Below, one piece after another: positions 34,064 to 43,586 of a stretch of 45,081 bases of DNA. The first letter of the stretch is position 1. Each line of letters starts with the position of its first letter. The stretch is taken from positions 9,883-54,963 of the forward strand of contig JAUJMR010000016.1 in NCBI GenBank assembly GCA_030446765.1, written 5' to 3'. The notes beneath the pieces are model-generated. The model searched no databases, was not told the origin of the DNA, and saw nothing but the letters and a program-made list of their open reading frames with translations. Origin of the DNA: Chloroflexia bacterium (GTDB lineage: Bacteria > Chloroflexota > Chloroflexia > Thermobaculales > Thermobaculaceae). A program made the position numbers and the translations under genes.

Positions 34064-34948
34064 GTGGCACTTCAAGACACCGAGCAGACGACACGAGGGT
34101 ACGCACGCCCGGAGGTGCTGGTCAGCACCCAGTGGGCGGCCGATCACCTCGAGGATCCCAACGTCCGCATCCTGGAATCGGACGAGGACCTCCTGCTCTA
34201 TGAGGTGGAGCACATCCCGGGCGCGCAGAAGCTCGACTGGGAGACCCAGATGCAGCAGTCGGTCGTGCGCGACTTCGTCGACAAGGAGGGCTTCGAGCGG
34301 CTCTGCCGCGAGCGGGGCATCGCCAACGACACGACCGTCGTCTTCTACGGCGACCGCAACAACTGGTACGCCACCTACGGCTTCTGGCTCTTCAAGTACT
34401 ATGGTCACGAGGACGTGCGGGTGATGGACGGCGGCCGCGCGAAGTGGGAGGCCGAGGGGCGCCCGTACACGCGCGAGGTGCCGAGCTACCCCGAGACCGA
34501 CTACACCGCACAGGAGCCGTCCGGCTCGATCCGCGCCTTCCGGGACGACGTGATGGCCCGGATCGAGGCTGGTGACCCGGCACTGGTCGATGTGCGCTCG
34601 CCGCAGGAGTACACGGGGGAGTTGCTGCACGCCGTCGGCTACCCGCAGGAGGGGGCCCAGCGCGCAGGCCACATCAAGGGCGCCCAGAACATCCCCTGGG
34701 GCACGGCGGTGCAGGAGGACGGCACGTTCAAGCCGGTCGAGGCGCTGCGTGAGCTGTACAGGAGCAAGGGGATCACCGAGGACAAGTCCGTGATCGCCTA
34801 CTGCCGGATCGGCGAGCGCTCCAGCCACACCTGGTTCGTGCTGAACCACCTGCTCGGGTACCCCGACGTGCGCAACTACGATGGCTCCTGGACCGAGTGG
34901 GGCAGCCTCGTCGGCGCGCCGAATGTGACCGGCGACCAGTCGGGATAG
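34064..34948 (+). CDS. sseA: Two-domain sulfurtransferase (rhodanese / thiosulfate sulfurtransferase)
   Basis: A 294-residue protein with two rhodanese domains. The inactive N-terminal domain contains [20 protein letters not shown]. The catalytic C-terminal domain has [11 protein letters not shown] and the active loop [16 protein letters not shown], of the CR(I/V)GERS type found in thiosulfate sulfurtransferases. It moves sulfane sulfur to cyanide or a thiol acceptor. GTG 34064 is chosen because AGAGGATC lies just upstream; an in-frame ATG at 34028 is possible. The operator-bearing promoter at 33786-33830 would place it with the thioredoxin/SCO1 genes under the same repressor. Confidence 0.92.
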   Translation: MALQDTEQTTRGYARPEVLVSTQWAADHLEDPNVRILESDEDLLLYEVEHIPGAQKLDWETQMQQSVVRDFVDKEGFERLCRERGIANDTTVVFYGDRNNWYATYGFWLFKYYGHEDVRVMDGGRAKWEAEGRPYTREVPSYPETDYTAQEPSGSIRAFRDDVMARIEAGDPALVDVRSPQEYTGELLHAVGYPQEGAQRAGHIKGAQNIPWGTAVQEDGTFKPVEALRELYRSKGITEDKSVIAYCRIGERSSHTWFVLNHLLGYPDVRNYDGSWTEWGSLVGAPNVTGDQSG

Positions 34949-35244
34949 TGCTACATCCAGGCGCGAGACCGGTCGCGAGCGTTCGCACCCCGGCAACACG
35001 GCGAGGCACTCGGCCGTGACGCCGCCATGCGCTCGACAAGTGGAGAAGAAGGCAGATCGATGGTGCAGCGAACACGCCCTGAGACGGGAGGGAGCTCCGA
35101 CAAGGCGCGTTCGGGATCCTAGCTCGGGCGGACATTCGACTTTCTGGGCCATGCCATGCTACCAGATTACCAGATAGGCGATATGCCCCGCCCCGTGCCG
35201 CGAGCATGGGCGACCCTGTGTCGGCGGCGTTCTCCAACGATGGT
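34949..35244. other. Spacer without recognisable gene
   Basis: About 300 bases between the sulfurtransferase and a MerR relic on the opposite strand. No frame has a ribosome site with protein-like sequence. Confidence 0.5.
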
Positions 35245-35505
35245 TCACAGTCTTCGGCGGTGTTGCATGATTGCGCAGACATTGGCACTTGTCCGGGAAG
35301 TCAGCGCTTCCTCACACAGGGCCCACAAGTCCTGTTGGACACCGCGCACATCGCGCAGCGCCCATAGCTGTCGCTCAACCGCCGCCGGCTTCTGATCCAA
35401 CAGGTCCATCACGTGCGCGCAAGGCCGCTGCCCGTCATCGCGCAAGGTGAGGATCTCGCCGATCTCCTGAAGCGTGAGGCCAATCGCCCGTGCGCACACG
35501 CTCAT
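35245..35505 (-). pseudogene. MerR-family regulator, C-terminal part only
   Basis: The frame reads RAIGLTLQEIGEILTLRDDG, QRPCAHVMDLLDQK and ends near ANVCAIMQHRRRL. This is the second half of a metal-sensing MerR protein: dimerisation helix plus metal-site cysteines (CAHV and VCAI). The N-terminal winged-helix DNA-binding domain is missing; the DNA in its place belongs to an unrelated frame (35435-35767). A deletion probably fused the two. MerR relatives with this Cys pattern sense mercury, zinc or similar metals. Confidence 0.68.
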
Positions 35506-35767
35506 GTTTGACTCCGGCTCGGATCACTTCGTACGCGCCCTCGCGCCACGAAATATCGCTGGGATCCTCCAGAATCTGAGTGATCAGCGTGAGCGCAGTG
35601 TCGAGGTATAGACCACCACGTGAATAATCTAGGACAGCAGCGGCTGCCCAGTGCAGGCTGCGCTCCCAGTCATGGGTATAGATGACGATATCGGCGATGA
35701 GCTGATCGGTCGGCAACGCCTCGTAGGTCGCCATGATACACATGCGTTCCTGTGCCGTATCCATCAT
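35435..35767 (-). CDS. Unrecognised small protein, 3' end running into the MerR relic
   Basis: The frame is 110 codons long. Residues to about 85 look like a real helical protein (YEALPTDQLIADIVIYTHDW, then ILEDPSDISWREGAYEVIRA). The last 20-odd residues are encoded by MerR-derived DNA read in another frame, so the natural end is lost. The ATG start at 35767 may be replaced by a later Met. No family recognised. Confidence 0.4.
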   Translation of the reverse strand: MMDTAQERMCIMATYEALPTDQLIADIVIYTHDWERSLHWAAAAVLDYSRGGLYLDTALTLITQILEDPSDISWREGAYEVIRAGVKHERVRTGDWPHASGDRRDPHLAR

Positions 35768-36081
35768 CCCTCCCGATACACCCTGCGAGAGGACATCGCC
35801 GGCCTCAGCGGACCGGTAGTGCGATCACGGGAGTGCGTGCATGGGGGTTGCTTCTTTCGATGGTCCAGTCCGGGCGGTGTCCAGTTCGATCCCCGGCGAT
35901 CAGGAGAGTCTAGCCGAGGTCAGCTCGCTGTCGGCGTGTTGCGCCATCCTAATGATCAGCGGCCACGCCATGAGTAGTTAGCACACATAGCGAACGATCG
36001 CCTTCACCGGTGCCCCTGATCTGCCCGATTCGGAGATGATGACGTACCGAGGATCACGTGCGCGAACTCTTCGCCTGCTGC
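35768..36081. other. Spacer without recognisable gene
   Basis: About 310 bases upstream of the small ORF and beyond the end of the sortase/SH3 relic. I see no gene, repeat or clear promoter. Confidence 0.45.
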
Positions 36082-36994
36082 CTACTGGGCGAGGTCGATA
36101 TAGTCGTCGACCACCCACCCTTGGTACCGTCGTCCAACCGGACTGGCCACCAGACAAACCCGTCGGCTTCCTGTGAATCGCCGAGGACGGTGACGACCTC
36201 CCCCTGCGACAGCGTCGTCACGACATCACCGGCCGTCGATGCCTCGCTTCGGAGGTTCACCCCGTTATCGTTGACGGTCGCCTGATTACGTCCAGCCACC
36301 GGCTCCTCATTGCTGGTTTCCGGCGTCTCCACGTCCGCCGCCGCCTGGGCATCGCCGGTCTCCGCGCCGACAAGCCGGGCACGGATGATGTCCCGGGAGA
36401 GATCTCACCCGACTCGTAATCGAACTCGCCACCGCAGGTGATCAGGGTCAGGGCAGGGTAATCGGTGTTGCCGACAAGCCGGGGAGTTCAGCTCCTCGGC
36501 GGTCAGCTCGGCGACGTAGACACGCTCGATGTACTCCAGCGCGTAGACATATGTGGCTCCGTCCTGCCCGACGACCCGGATCTCCGCGCCCGGCTGGAGG
36601 TTGGCGACGTTGCGAAAGACGGCGGGACCGACGTCCCAGTAATCGACATGGCCGGACATGATGGAGTTGCCGGTCGTTCCGGCCAGTGCCGTCTGCTCGT
36701 ACACGAGACGACCCACGGGCCGAAGGGTCGAGCATCTGGCCGTCGACGATCTGCCGGATTTCGACTTCGGCATCGACCTCCGCGTCCGGGATGTTGATCG
36801 CGACCGGCGCCTGTCCTTCTACGGTAGCGGTTGTGGTGTTGATGCCGAGCGGTCCCGCCTTTGGCCCTCGCTGCCGATACCTCCCCAGGCAGGGAGTCCG
36901 CGCCACTATTGGCGGCGACACCGGCGGTCAAGCCGATGAGCACGACCATGCTGGCCAGGAGGGGCAACACCCCTTGTCGGATCCTCTGGATCAT
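36082..36994 (-). pseudogene. Sortase-like protein with C-terminal SH3b domain, multiply frameshifted
   Basis: ATG 36994 with GGGGAG upstream begins a signal peptide (LPLLASMVVLIGLTAGVAAN). Pieces in three frames then give VAINIPDAEVDAEVEIRQIV, the His segment SGHVDYWDVGPAVF, VGNTDYPALTLITCGGEFDY (catalytic Cys present) and an SH3b domain (VNLRSEASTAGDVVTTLSQG) ending DDYIDLAQ at 36082. At least four indels are needed to join them. It resembles the fragment at 2-358 and the relic at 40846. The SH3b domain would bind cell wall. The number of lesions points to true decay. Confidence 0.75.
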
Positions 36995-37160
36995 CGTTAC
37001 TCCCCGTGCTGGTACTGCAGTCGAGCTGGACGGCATCTGCCTCTGCCACGGTGCGCCTACCCCTGTGGGAGCGCGCGTGGTTTCAAGGGCAGGATATCTT
37101 ATTTATCAAAAGACTCAGGCGAACGATGTTCGCTGACATGTGGGTCGAGCAGGTTCCGTT

Positions 37161-37677
37161 CTACTCCTGTCCTGCGGGTCTGTTAGCCCACGAAGGGCGA
37201 TCAAGAAGCGCGGTCAGCAGATCGATAGCTGCCTGATCGTCGCCAACATAGAGCACGATCAGGCGTTCGGCCCGAAAAAAGTGGGGTGGCGCGAGCCAAG
37301 TAATCATCATCGTGGGGGATTGCCATCGGGACCGATCTGGGACGCATCGGCTGCAGCACGGTCCGCATCCGCATACTCAAACGACTGCACATCGGCCGCT
37401 TGCGTCGCCGCCGCCGCCGAAGACGCAGGAGCGTTCCCGTCTCGGCGCTCAGGAAGGGCTGTTCGATAGCACCGACGATCTCGACGCTCAGACCACAGGC
37501 GCGCGGAGGGCCTCGACGAAACTGCGCGTGATTTACCACCGACCCCCCATGGTTGAGCCAGTCTGGCGTGGCAACCGGCGTGCCGAGCCGCGAGGTGGGG
37601 GTACTATCGTTCCGCAGGCCACCGACCTCAGGCGTGGCGAACTGTCGCGCGATGGTGACCTGTCCACCGGCGAACAA
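37161..37677 (-). pseudogene. Exported conserved protein of unknown function, frameshifted
   Basis: Coherent segments appear in neighbouring frames: GLSVEIVGAIEQPFLSAETG, then AADVQSFEYADADRAAADAS, and after a break in a five-C run TMMITWLAPPHFFRAERLIV followed by LYVGDDQAAIDLLTALL. This matches my memory of small lipoprotein-like proteins (VQVFEY...TWxAPPHFYR...LIVLYVG) common in several phyla, function unknown. At least two indels separate the parts, and the N-terminal signal is not clear. Confidence 0.58.
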
Positions 37678-38052
37678 TGATCAACATCACCACGACAGCG
37701 CATGTGCGGAATCCCACTGGCATCATCCATGGTGCATCTCCCTGTTGTCATTCGGCGTCCAAGCCCAAGAAACAGACCCGCCGGTGTTTCTCCAACGCAA
37801 AGCACACGATATCGGTGTCTGCCTGACGAAGAACTACCTCGGTCTAGAGCAAAGATCGGAACAAGCACAAGCCCGCTTAGGTGACCAGAATGACCTTTTG
37901 TCGTGTGCTTCTGACCAAGTTCTTTCTCCAGCGACTGAAGAAGGCCATAGCCTTGTCCATCTGATAGACCCTCACCAGGACGGTGATGTAGGCCAGTTGG
38001 TCAACGACGGCTTCTGCCTCTTTCGTATCCACTACCCATCCCTGACGCAACG
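37678..38052. other. Spacer of about 375 bases without recognisable gene
   Basis: AT content is a little higher than in neighbouring genes. Frames present are short or lack protein-like composition. Possibly degraded remains. Confidence 0.45.
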
Positions 38053-38875
38053 TCAGGTCATCCGTCCCTGGCGGCGATCCGGACCTGGAGTGGCGGTCTT
38101 TGGGATATGCCATGGCATCCGCAGTGGGTAGGGGAGCCACCGATTGATGAACAGGGCCAATTGATGAACAGGGCCAACCCGACGACGACCCAACCTCCGA
38201 TGATGTCGATCCAGTAGTGATTGGCGGTCACGATAACCGTGAATGCGATCAGCCCAACAAGCAACAGACTCATCACGCGCCCGGTCCATCGCCATGGCAA
38301 TGCCGCCGAAAGCATGATGCGCATGACGAGCGTCCATCCGCCGTGCATGCTCGGCATGGCGGCGAAACGGTTTGCGGTGACGAGCCCGGATTCCGAGAAA
38401 TAGTTGGGCCCGTAGACGGCCAGCGTATCGACGAACGGCCAACCATACGGCTGCATGAACCTGGGCGGGGCGAGTGGATAGAGTGCGTACCAGGGGAGGG
38501 CGATGATCATGGACAGAATGAAGACTCGCCGTAGGTAGCGGTAACGAGCCGGGGTAAGCACCAGCAGGAGAATCGCACAGGCGTAAACCCATACATGTAG
38601 TACGCGTAAATATAGTTAAACAGCGGGATCAGGTCGCCGCGATCGAGCACCCAGCGCTGGAGGTCGAGTTCGGAATTGGTGCTGAGCGCCCCCTGGATAT
38701 CGAGGATTTGGAGCGCATGGTCGAAGGCGACCGATTCCGCTTGGATGATGAACGTCTTGCGGACTAATTTGTACGCTGCGGAACAGGCCAGGAAGAGAAG
38801 GATCTGCGAGATGCTCCAGGCAAGGATGCGAGCCCACTCCTGCCCTGGGCGGCCATTTGGGTGCGGTGTCGTCAC
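38053..38875 (-). pseudogene. PAP2-superfamily membrane phosphatase/transferase, two lesions
   Basis: GTG 38875 starts a frame with helices (ISQILLFLACSAAYKL and IYAYYMYGF). Near 38575 the frame shifts and continues as ACAILLLVLTPARYRYLRRV, then the PAP2 motifs MPSMHGGWTL and VTANHYWIDIIGGW (catalytic histidines kept). A 17-bp tandem duplication (38144-38177) shifts the frame again just before the end; without it the tail reads LFINRWLPYPLRM. The arrangement resembles inositol-phosphorylceramide-synthase-like PAP2 proteins acting on lipids. It is probably inactive as written. Confidence 0.75.
38144..38177. repeat. 17-bp tandem duplication
   Basis: TTGATGAACAGGGCCAA occurs twice back to back (38144-38160, 38161-38177) inside the 3' end of the PAP2 relic and causes a frameshift. 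Confidence 0.92.
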
Positions 38876-38963
38876 GGTGGGCGAAGAAACAATCGATCAG
38901 CCATCTCTCTGCACATCCCAGGAGGCAGAGGTCCTTGACCTTCCAACCGTCTGATTCTGAAGG

Positions 38964-39240
38964 TCAGGCCCCGAGAGCGTTGGTGAACGGTTCCGCGGCC
39001 AGACCGATGGCAAGCATCAGGACGAGGGCGATGCTCCAGACCACAGCCGGGAAGCGGTTCGCTGGTGTCGCGTGTCTGGATGGACGGTACATCGGCACGA
39101 TGATGCGGAGATAAACGGCCAGGGAGAGGACACTGTTGAGGATCGCGACGACGGCGAGCCAGGCGTAGCCCGCGTCGAGGGCGGCCCCGAACAGCAGGAG
39201 CTTGCCGAAGAACCCAGCCATCGGCGGGATGCCGACCGGC
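38964..39240 (-). pseudogene. 3' remnant of a second nuoN
   Basis: The frame reads VGIPPMAGFFGKLLLFGAAL, LAVVAILNSVLSLAVYLRII and VPMYRPSR before a diverged last helix and stop. It matches the last ~90 residues of the intact NuoN (SLVGIPPMAGFFGKVLLF... YLRIIVPMYQQP). Nothing of the preceding 370 residues is present; the sequence runs into M56-relic DNA near 39240-39340. Either a second nuo operon once stood here, or a duplicated piece was left by recombination. Confidence 0.85.
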
Positions 39241-39338
39241 GAGAGCGTGGCGAGCGCAGCGTACCGATCTCCGACATACGTGTAGTAGCAAGGTCGGTGC
39301 CTGGCTCTCGGCGTCTGCGCGAACAATGGGGTGGGGCA

Positions 39339-40226
39339 TCAGCAGACGGGATGGGATAGCACACCTGCGACAACGGGAATGCCGCCCCGTGCAACCAGGG
39401 GGACAAGAACAACACCTTCTGCCGCCAAGACCAAGGTCCATCGACGCAGCGCCCCGTCGGCAGGCTCATGGGACAGGTCATTGGCAAGCGCCGCAATACG
39501 TCTGTCCGCGTGACCTTCGAATGCGGGGACCGCTAATGGAAGCCCCATGGTTTTCGCCAATGCCGCCGCCAGCCAACGGCGCTCACCCATCGTCACGACC
39601 GCATGGCGATCGGCCGCAATCTCAGCCGCGACGACGTAATCGCGGACGAGCGACACATGGGCGGTGCAAAAAGAAAAACCCGGAAGCGATGATGCGTAAC
39701 AGGAACAGCCGGAATGGATCGCGCTGACGAAGATGCCATCGTTCATGGAGAAGACCGCTTCCAGCTCTCGCCGACTCAGTCGATGTATCAGCGCCGTGGA
39801 GATGCAAATCCGGGGTCGCAACCAGCCGTAGGCAAAGCCGAATGCCGCGGCGATTCCACGACGTCGAGCCGGAATCCACCTCCGTCACGATCGAGGGTTG
39901 CTCGGACTTCGGGAGGCAACGTAGGGCACCTTGCAACGAGCGTCATGGCCCGCAGGTCGGCCACGATCGCGCGCTCTCGGTTCGCCGTACATGCTCCTGC
40001 GACGAGGCTTATGCTGCTGAGGCCCAGCAGGGCGACCGCAAGCAGATGCGCGATGGTGTCGAACGACGAGATCGGTGTGAGCAGGCAGGCGACCGCATAC
40101 AGACCTGAACCCGCCGTGGCAACGACCGGGAACAGCAACACCAGAACAAGGATGCCAATCGCGCTGCTGACTGCCAGAGCTACGACGATGACCAACAAGA
40201 AGAAGGCGATTGGGCGATGTCGTCAC
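39339..40226 (-). pseudogene. M56-family metalloprotease (BlaR1-like), frameshifted
   Basis: GTG 40226 overlaps the stop of the upstream BlaI-type gene (GTGA). Helices (LVIVVALAVSSAIGILVLVL), the zinc motif HERWHLRQRDP (in a second frame) and VAAEIAADRHAVVTMGERRW are all visible, but need at least three frame changes. The protein would be the partner of the repressor at 40223-40651, as the intact M56 is of the BlaI at 5536. If truly broken, that repressor has lost its own inactivator. Confidence 0.78.
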
Positions 40227-40651
40227 GGCTCATCACCCTTGACCATCTGCTCCAGCTGCCGTCGCCGCTTGGGAGAAAGCTCACTGATCTCGGTGATGAA
40301 GTGGGTGATCGCTAAGTCTCCAAACTCCTCGATCAGGGCATGCACCCGCTGTGCGGCGGCATGTTGGAGGAACTCCTCCTCTGTTGCCGCCACCCGGTAG
40401 ATGTGTGCCTTCCCGGACCGCTCGCGAGTCAAGACACCCTTGACGACCAAGCGGCTCATGACGGTCATCACGGTCGTGTACGCCAACGACCGGCCGCTGT
40501 GATTGAGCGCATCGAGGATATCGCGGACTGTGGCGGACTCACGTTGCCACATAAGACGCATGATCGCGGCCTCCAGCTCCCCAAGAGATGATTGATCACC
40601 TCGTCCTGTCTCGCTCGCGATAACCTCATATTCCCATCCTGGCGGCGGCAT
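40223..40651 (-). CDS. BlaI/MecI-family repressor, second copy
   Basis: A 142-residue intact protein: LGELEAAIMRLMWQRESATV, recognition helix region SLAYTTVMTVMSRLVVKGVL, wing IYRVAAT and a C-terminal helix (LSPKRRRQLEQM). It is clearly paralogous to the regulator at 5536-5961 but differs in the recognition region (LAYTTVMTVMSRL versus HYKTVLTVANRL), so it may bind another operator; TACTA-TAGTA palindromes at 40812 and 44799 are candidates. The M56 partner downstream is frameshifted. The ribosome site is weak. Confidence 0.88.
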   Translation of the reverse strand: MPPPGWEYEVIASETGRGDQSSLGELEAAIMRLMWQRESATVRDILDALNHSGRSLAYTTVMTVMSRLVVKGVLTRERSGKAHIYRVAATEEEFLQHAAAQRVHALIEEFGDLAITHFITEISELSPKRRRQLEQMVKGDEP

Positions 40652-40811
40652 CTCTAGGGATGTTGGCTGATCTTGTCGTCATACAGTACACCAATGGATT
40701 GGGGTCATCTTCGCCGATAAACGGTGCGTTTGCTCGATTCCCGTCGTTCACCGGTGATCCCCGGACATTCCTGCTCCAAGCGATCCAGTGCCATATCGAG
40801 AGCACTCGTGA

Positions 40812-40828
40812 TACTATCCTCCGTAGTA
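40812..40828. promoter_or_regulatory. TACTA-N7-TAGTA palindrome
   Basis: TACTATCCTCCGTAGTA lies 18 bases before the start of the sortase relic and about 160 bases from the divergent BlaI-type gene. A similar repeat with 8-base spacing is at 44799-44816. A possible operator of the second BlaI-type protein. Confidence 0.4.
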
Positions 40829-40845
40829 GTTTGGAGACAGTTCGC

Positions 40846-41505
40846 ATGGAGGGGACTGCCTCGTCGCGCAAAGGGACACGGGCACGATGGTTCTGGCACG
40901 TGAGATGGTGGCGAGGGTCTCTCATAGCAATCCTGCTCGCCTTGCCGACGACAGCCCTGGCCCAACCACTGACGATCGACGTCTCACCGACCGGTGGGGA
41001 ACTGCGCGCCGGCCCACTCGGTCTCAATCCTTCTTCCGCTGTATCAGCTGATGAACAAATCCCGATCGCAATCCAGATCGACGAGGCAGCGGTCGACGCC
41101 AAGTCGAGCGGAACCAAATAATCGACGGCCAGATGATCGATCCATCCGGACCTTGGGTTGTCTCATGGTACGAAGAGACCGGTCGCACGGGAGCACAAGA
41201 CAATGCAGTGATGGCGGCCACCTCGACTTCTGGGACGTGGGACCCGCGGTCTTCTATAACCTGGCGAATCTGCAGGAGGGCGACGAGATTCGCGTGACCG
41301 GTGATGGCGGTGACGTGTTCACCTATCAGGTGGTGTGGGGCGTCTCTATCAGCTCGAAGAGCTCAACAGTGCCGCGATCGCTGAAATCGTCGGTTCGACA
41401 CAGCAGGCGAGCCTGACACTGATTACGTGGTGGCGAGTTCGATGAGGCAACCGGACAGTACCTTTCCGCTATGTGGTTCGTGCCACGTTGACTGCCGCCC
41501 CGTAA
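40846..41505 (+). pseudogene. Sortase-like protein, multiply frameshifted
   Basis: ATG 40846 with GGAG upstream starts a signal region (RWWRGSLIAILLALPTTALA). Segments in several frames follow: IPIAIQIDEAAVDAK, IIDGQMIDPSGPWVVSWYEE, GHLDFWDVGPAVFYNLANLQ and AAIAEIVGSTQQASLTLIT. Where TLITCGGEFDE is expected, a two-base deletion gives TLITWWRV; the end reads RYVVRATLTAAP only after a further shift. It is a close relative of the protein at 2-358. At least four lesions make it a true relic. A decayed LysM-C39 gene follows. Confidence 0.78.
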
Positions 41506-41584
41506 GCAGCAAGGCTCGTGACAGGAGACGGGCTCCCGGTCGTGTTCCGGCATTGCCGCGTAGGGACAAGAGGGATAGCAGGGA

Positions 41585-42550
41585 ATGAGTCGACGAATAG
41601 GACTGTTCATGACGGTGGTCGTGGGGCTGAGCTCGGCGTTTGGCGGGGTCAGATCGCGAGCGCCGAAGAACTCCATACCGCTCAAGAAGGCGATACCGTG
41701 GTATCTCTCGCCGAAGCACACGGTGTCTCGGTCGATGCGTTGGCTGAGGCCAATGGCCTCGATCCGGCCGCCGAGCTGTACGCCGGTCAGAACCTCGCAA
41801 TTCCTGATCGGTCCCTCGTCAGCGCAGGTCTACGTCGTCGAGTCCGGTGACACGCTCGCGTCGATCGCCACGGAACGTGGCGTTTCCATCGACGCGATTC
41901 TGGCGTCCAACGACGTGGCGGATGTTCAGAATCTCCGTGTCGGGGGTGGAGTTGGTGATTCCGACCGGCGCGACGTCCGTGACCGCCGCAGACAGTAGCT
42001 CGTCCTCCACGATCCTCGCCGGTGTCTTCGCCTACCAGCAGGCGCGCTCCTTGTCCTGCGAATACGCCTCCGTCTTTATCGCGACGTCCGTCTTCGGCAA
42101 TCCGATCTACGAAGAGGAATACATCGGCTCCATACCATCGAGCGCCAATCCGCACTACGGCTTCCGCGGCAATATTGACGGTGCTGGGGGATTACCGATG
42201 ACTATGGGATCTACGCCGAAGCGCTGGTTCCGCTCCTGGAGCAGCGCGGATACGTCGGCGAGGTGACCTACGATCCTCGCGCTGAGGTGCTGCAGGCACA
42301 GCTCGACATGGGCAAGCCGACGATCGTCTGGATCGCCACGCGTGGCGACACCGGGTTCTACGAGACGGATGAGACGGGGACGTACAAGCTAGTTCCCTAT
42401 GAACACGTCGTGGTCGCCTACGGCTACGATGGCGGCGGCGTCTACATCTCCGATCCGGGCAACGCGTCGCTCACCTACTACAGCTGGGACTGGTTCCTAT
42501 CGGCCTGGTCCGTCATGGACGGCATGGCACTCAGCGTCTATCCGGCCTGA
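41585..42550 (+). pseudogene. LysM-containing C39-like peptidase, multiply frameshifted
   Basis: ATG 41585 starts a signal region (IGLFMTVVVGLSSAFGG). Two LysM motifs appear in different frames (EGDTVVSLAEAHGVSVDALA and YVVESGDTLASIATERGVSI), binding peptidoglycan. A C39-type papain-like domain follows, with Cys in QQARSLSCEYASVF, His in VPYEHVVVAYGYDG and Asp in VYISDPGN. About three indels separate these. An intact version would be an exported, wall-bound cysteine protease. It ends at 42550 before a strong terminator. Confidence 0.75.
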
Positions 42551-42591
42551 TGCCTCGCCGTGTCTCAGCGGTGTCGCTCTCGCCATTTGAC

Positions 42592-42672
42592 CGTCCATGA
42601 TGGCTCGGAGCCGGGGCGTCATGGACGCCGAAAGACAGGGGTAAGGCCCATCCCCTTACCCCTGTCTCTTTA
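42592..42672 (+). terminator. Two stem-loops, the second a strong terminator-like hairpin
   Basis: CGTCCATGA/TCATGGACG (42592-42627), then a perfect 14-base stem AGACAGGGGTAAGG/CCTTACCCCTGTCT (42633-42667) followed by CTTT. It lies 40 bases past the LysM-C39 relic. The stem symmetry would also serve transcription from the other strand. Confidence 0.8.
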
Positions 42673-42848
42673 CGTCCCGGCAGACCGCTGGTGGGTGGGT
42701 GCAGGGTATGGTGTCGTCAAGGGCCTTAATTTCGGCACCAATCATTCGCTGAAGTTGCCGGACGGCACCATCCAGCAAGGATTCAGGAGCAGAGGGAGAC
42801 GGGAGAGAAGATTGCCACCCTTCTTCGACGCCTCCACGAGAGTGATCA

Positions 42849-43543
42849 ATGACCGCTCAAACCAAACGGTTAGCGATCCTCGTGACGGTCGCAGTGGTGA
42901 CGATCGCGGTCCTCTCGGTCCTGTGGCTGGCACGAAGTGAACCCGCTGCTGACCCGCCGATCCCGCGGCTAGTCCGGCGATGATCCTCCAAAGTGACGTC
43001 CCACTGCCGCAACAGTGCAAAACGGCGCCCCGCTCGACCAGCTCGGTGCTCGCGCTGCTGGCCCAGAGCACACCGGTCGCTGCCACGCCCGGGCAAGGAG
43101 TGTTGCCGGATGGCGAACCGGCAGATCCCGGCGTTGCCGCGGCCATCGTCTCGACGTACCTTGAAGCCACGGCGTGCACCAATGCCGGCGACTTTGCGCG
43201 AGCCTTTTCCCTCTTTAGCGACGACTATCTGCGGTCGCTGATATTTGCCGCAAGCCTGGCAACAGAACTCGATCCGCAGCTGATTGCCGTGGCGCTGTCC
43301 ACCCCAACCCCCGCCCAGGTGACCCAGCTGACCGCGATCGTCTCGATTGACAACGTGCAGCGGCTTTCCGACGGCCGCGTCTCGGCGCGCATCCTGACCA
43401 AACCGGCCTGGAAGACGGCGAGCTCGCCAGGCGATCCGAGCGTCGTGGTATTTGCCCGGCAGGGGGATCGATGGCTGATCGACGAGATCATCCAGGCACC
43501 CGGCACCGCGACGCCGGCAACGGGTGTCGCCACCCCCTCATAA
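42849..43543 (+). pseudogene. Exported protein with NTF2-like domain, one frameshift
   Basis: ATG 42849 begins with a basic residue and a signal/anchor helix (LAILVTVAVVTIAVLSVLWL), then stops near 43000 in frame 3. Frame 2 carries the rest: ASPAMILQSDVPLPQQC, a Pro/Thr linker, then a domain like small NTF2/SnoaL folds (AAAIVSTYLEATACTNAGDF, FSLFSDDYLRSLIF, ending VVVFARQGDRWLIDEIIQAP). The break is near 42965. The C-terminal Ala-Thr-Pro tail resembles linkers of other exported proteins here. Function unknown. A single lesion could be an error. Confidence 0.6.
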
Positions 43544-43586
43544 CCGGACGGCACGTTCCGGCGGGATCGCCGCGCCCGGGACGGGC

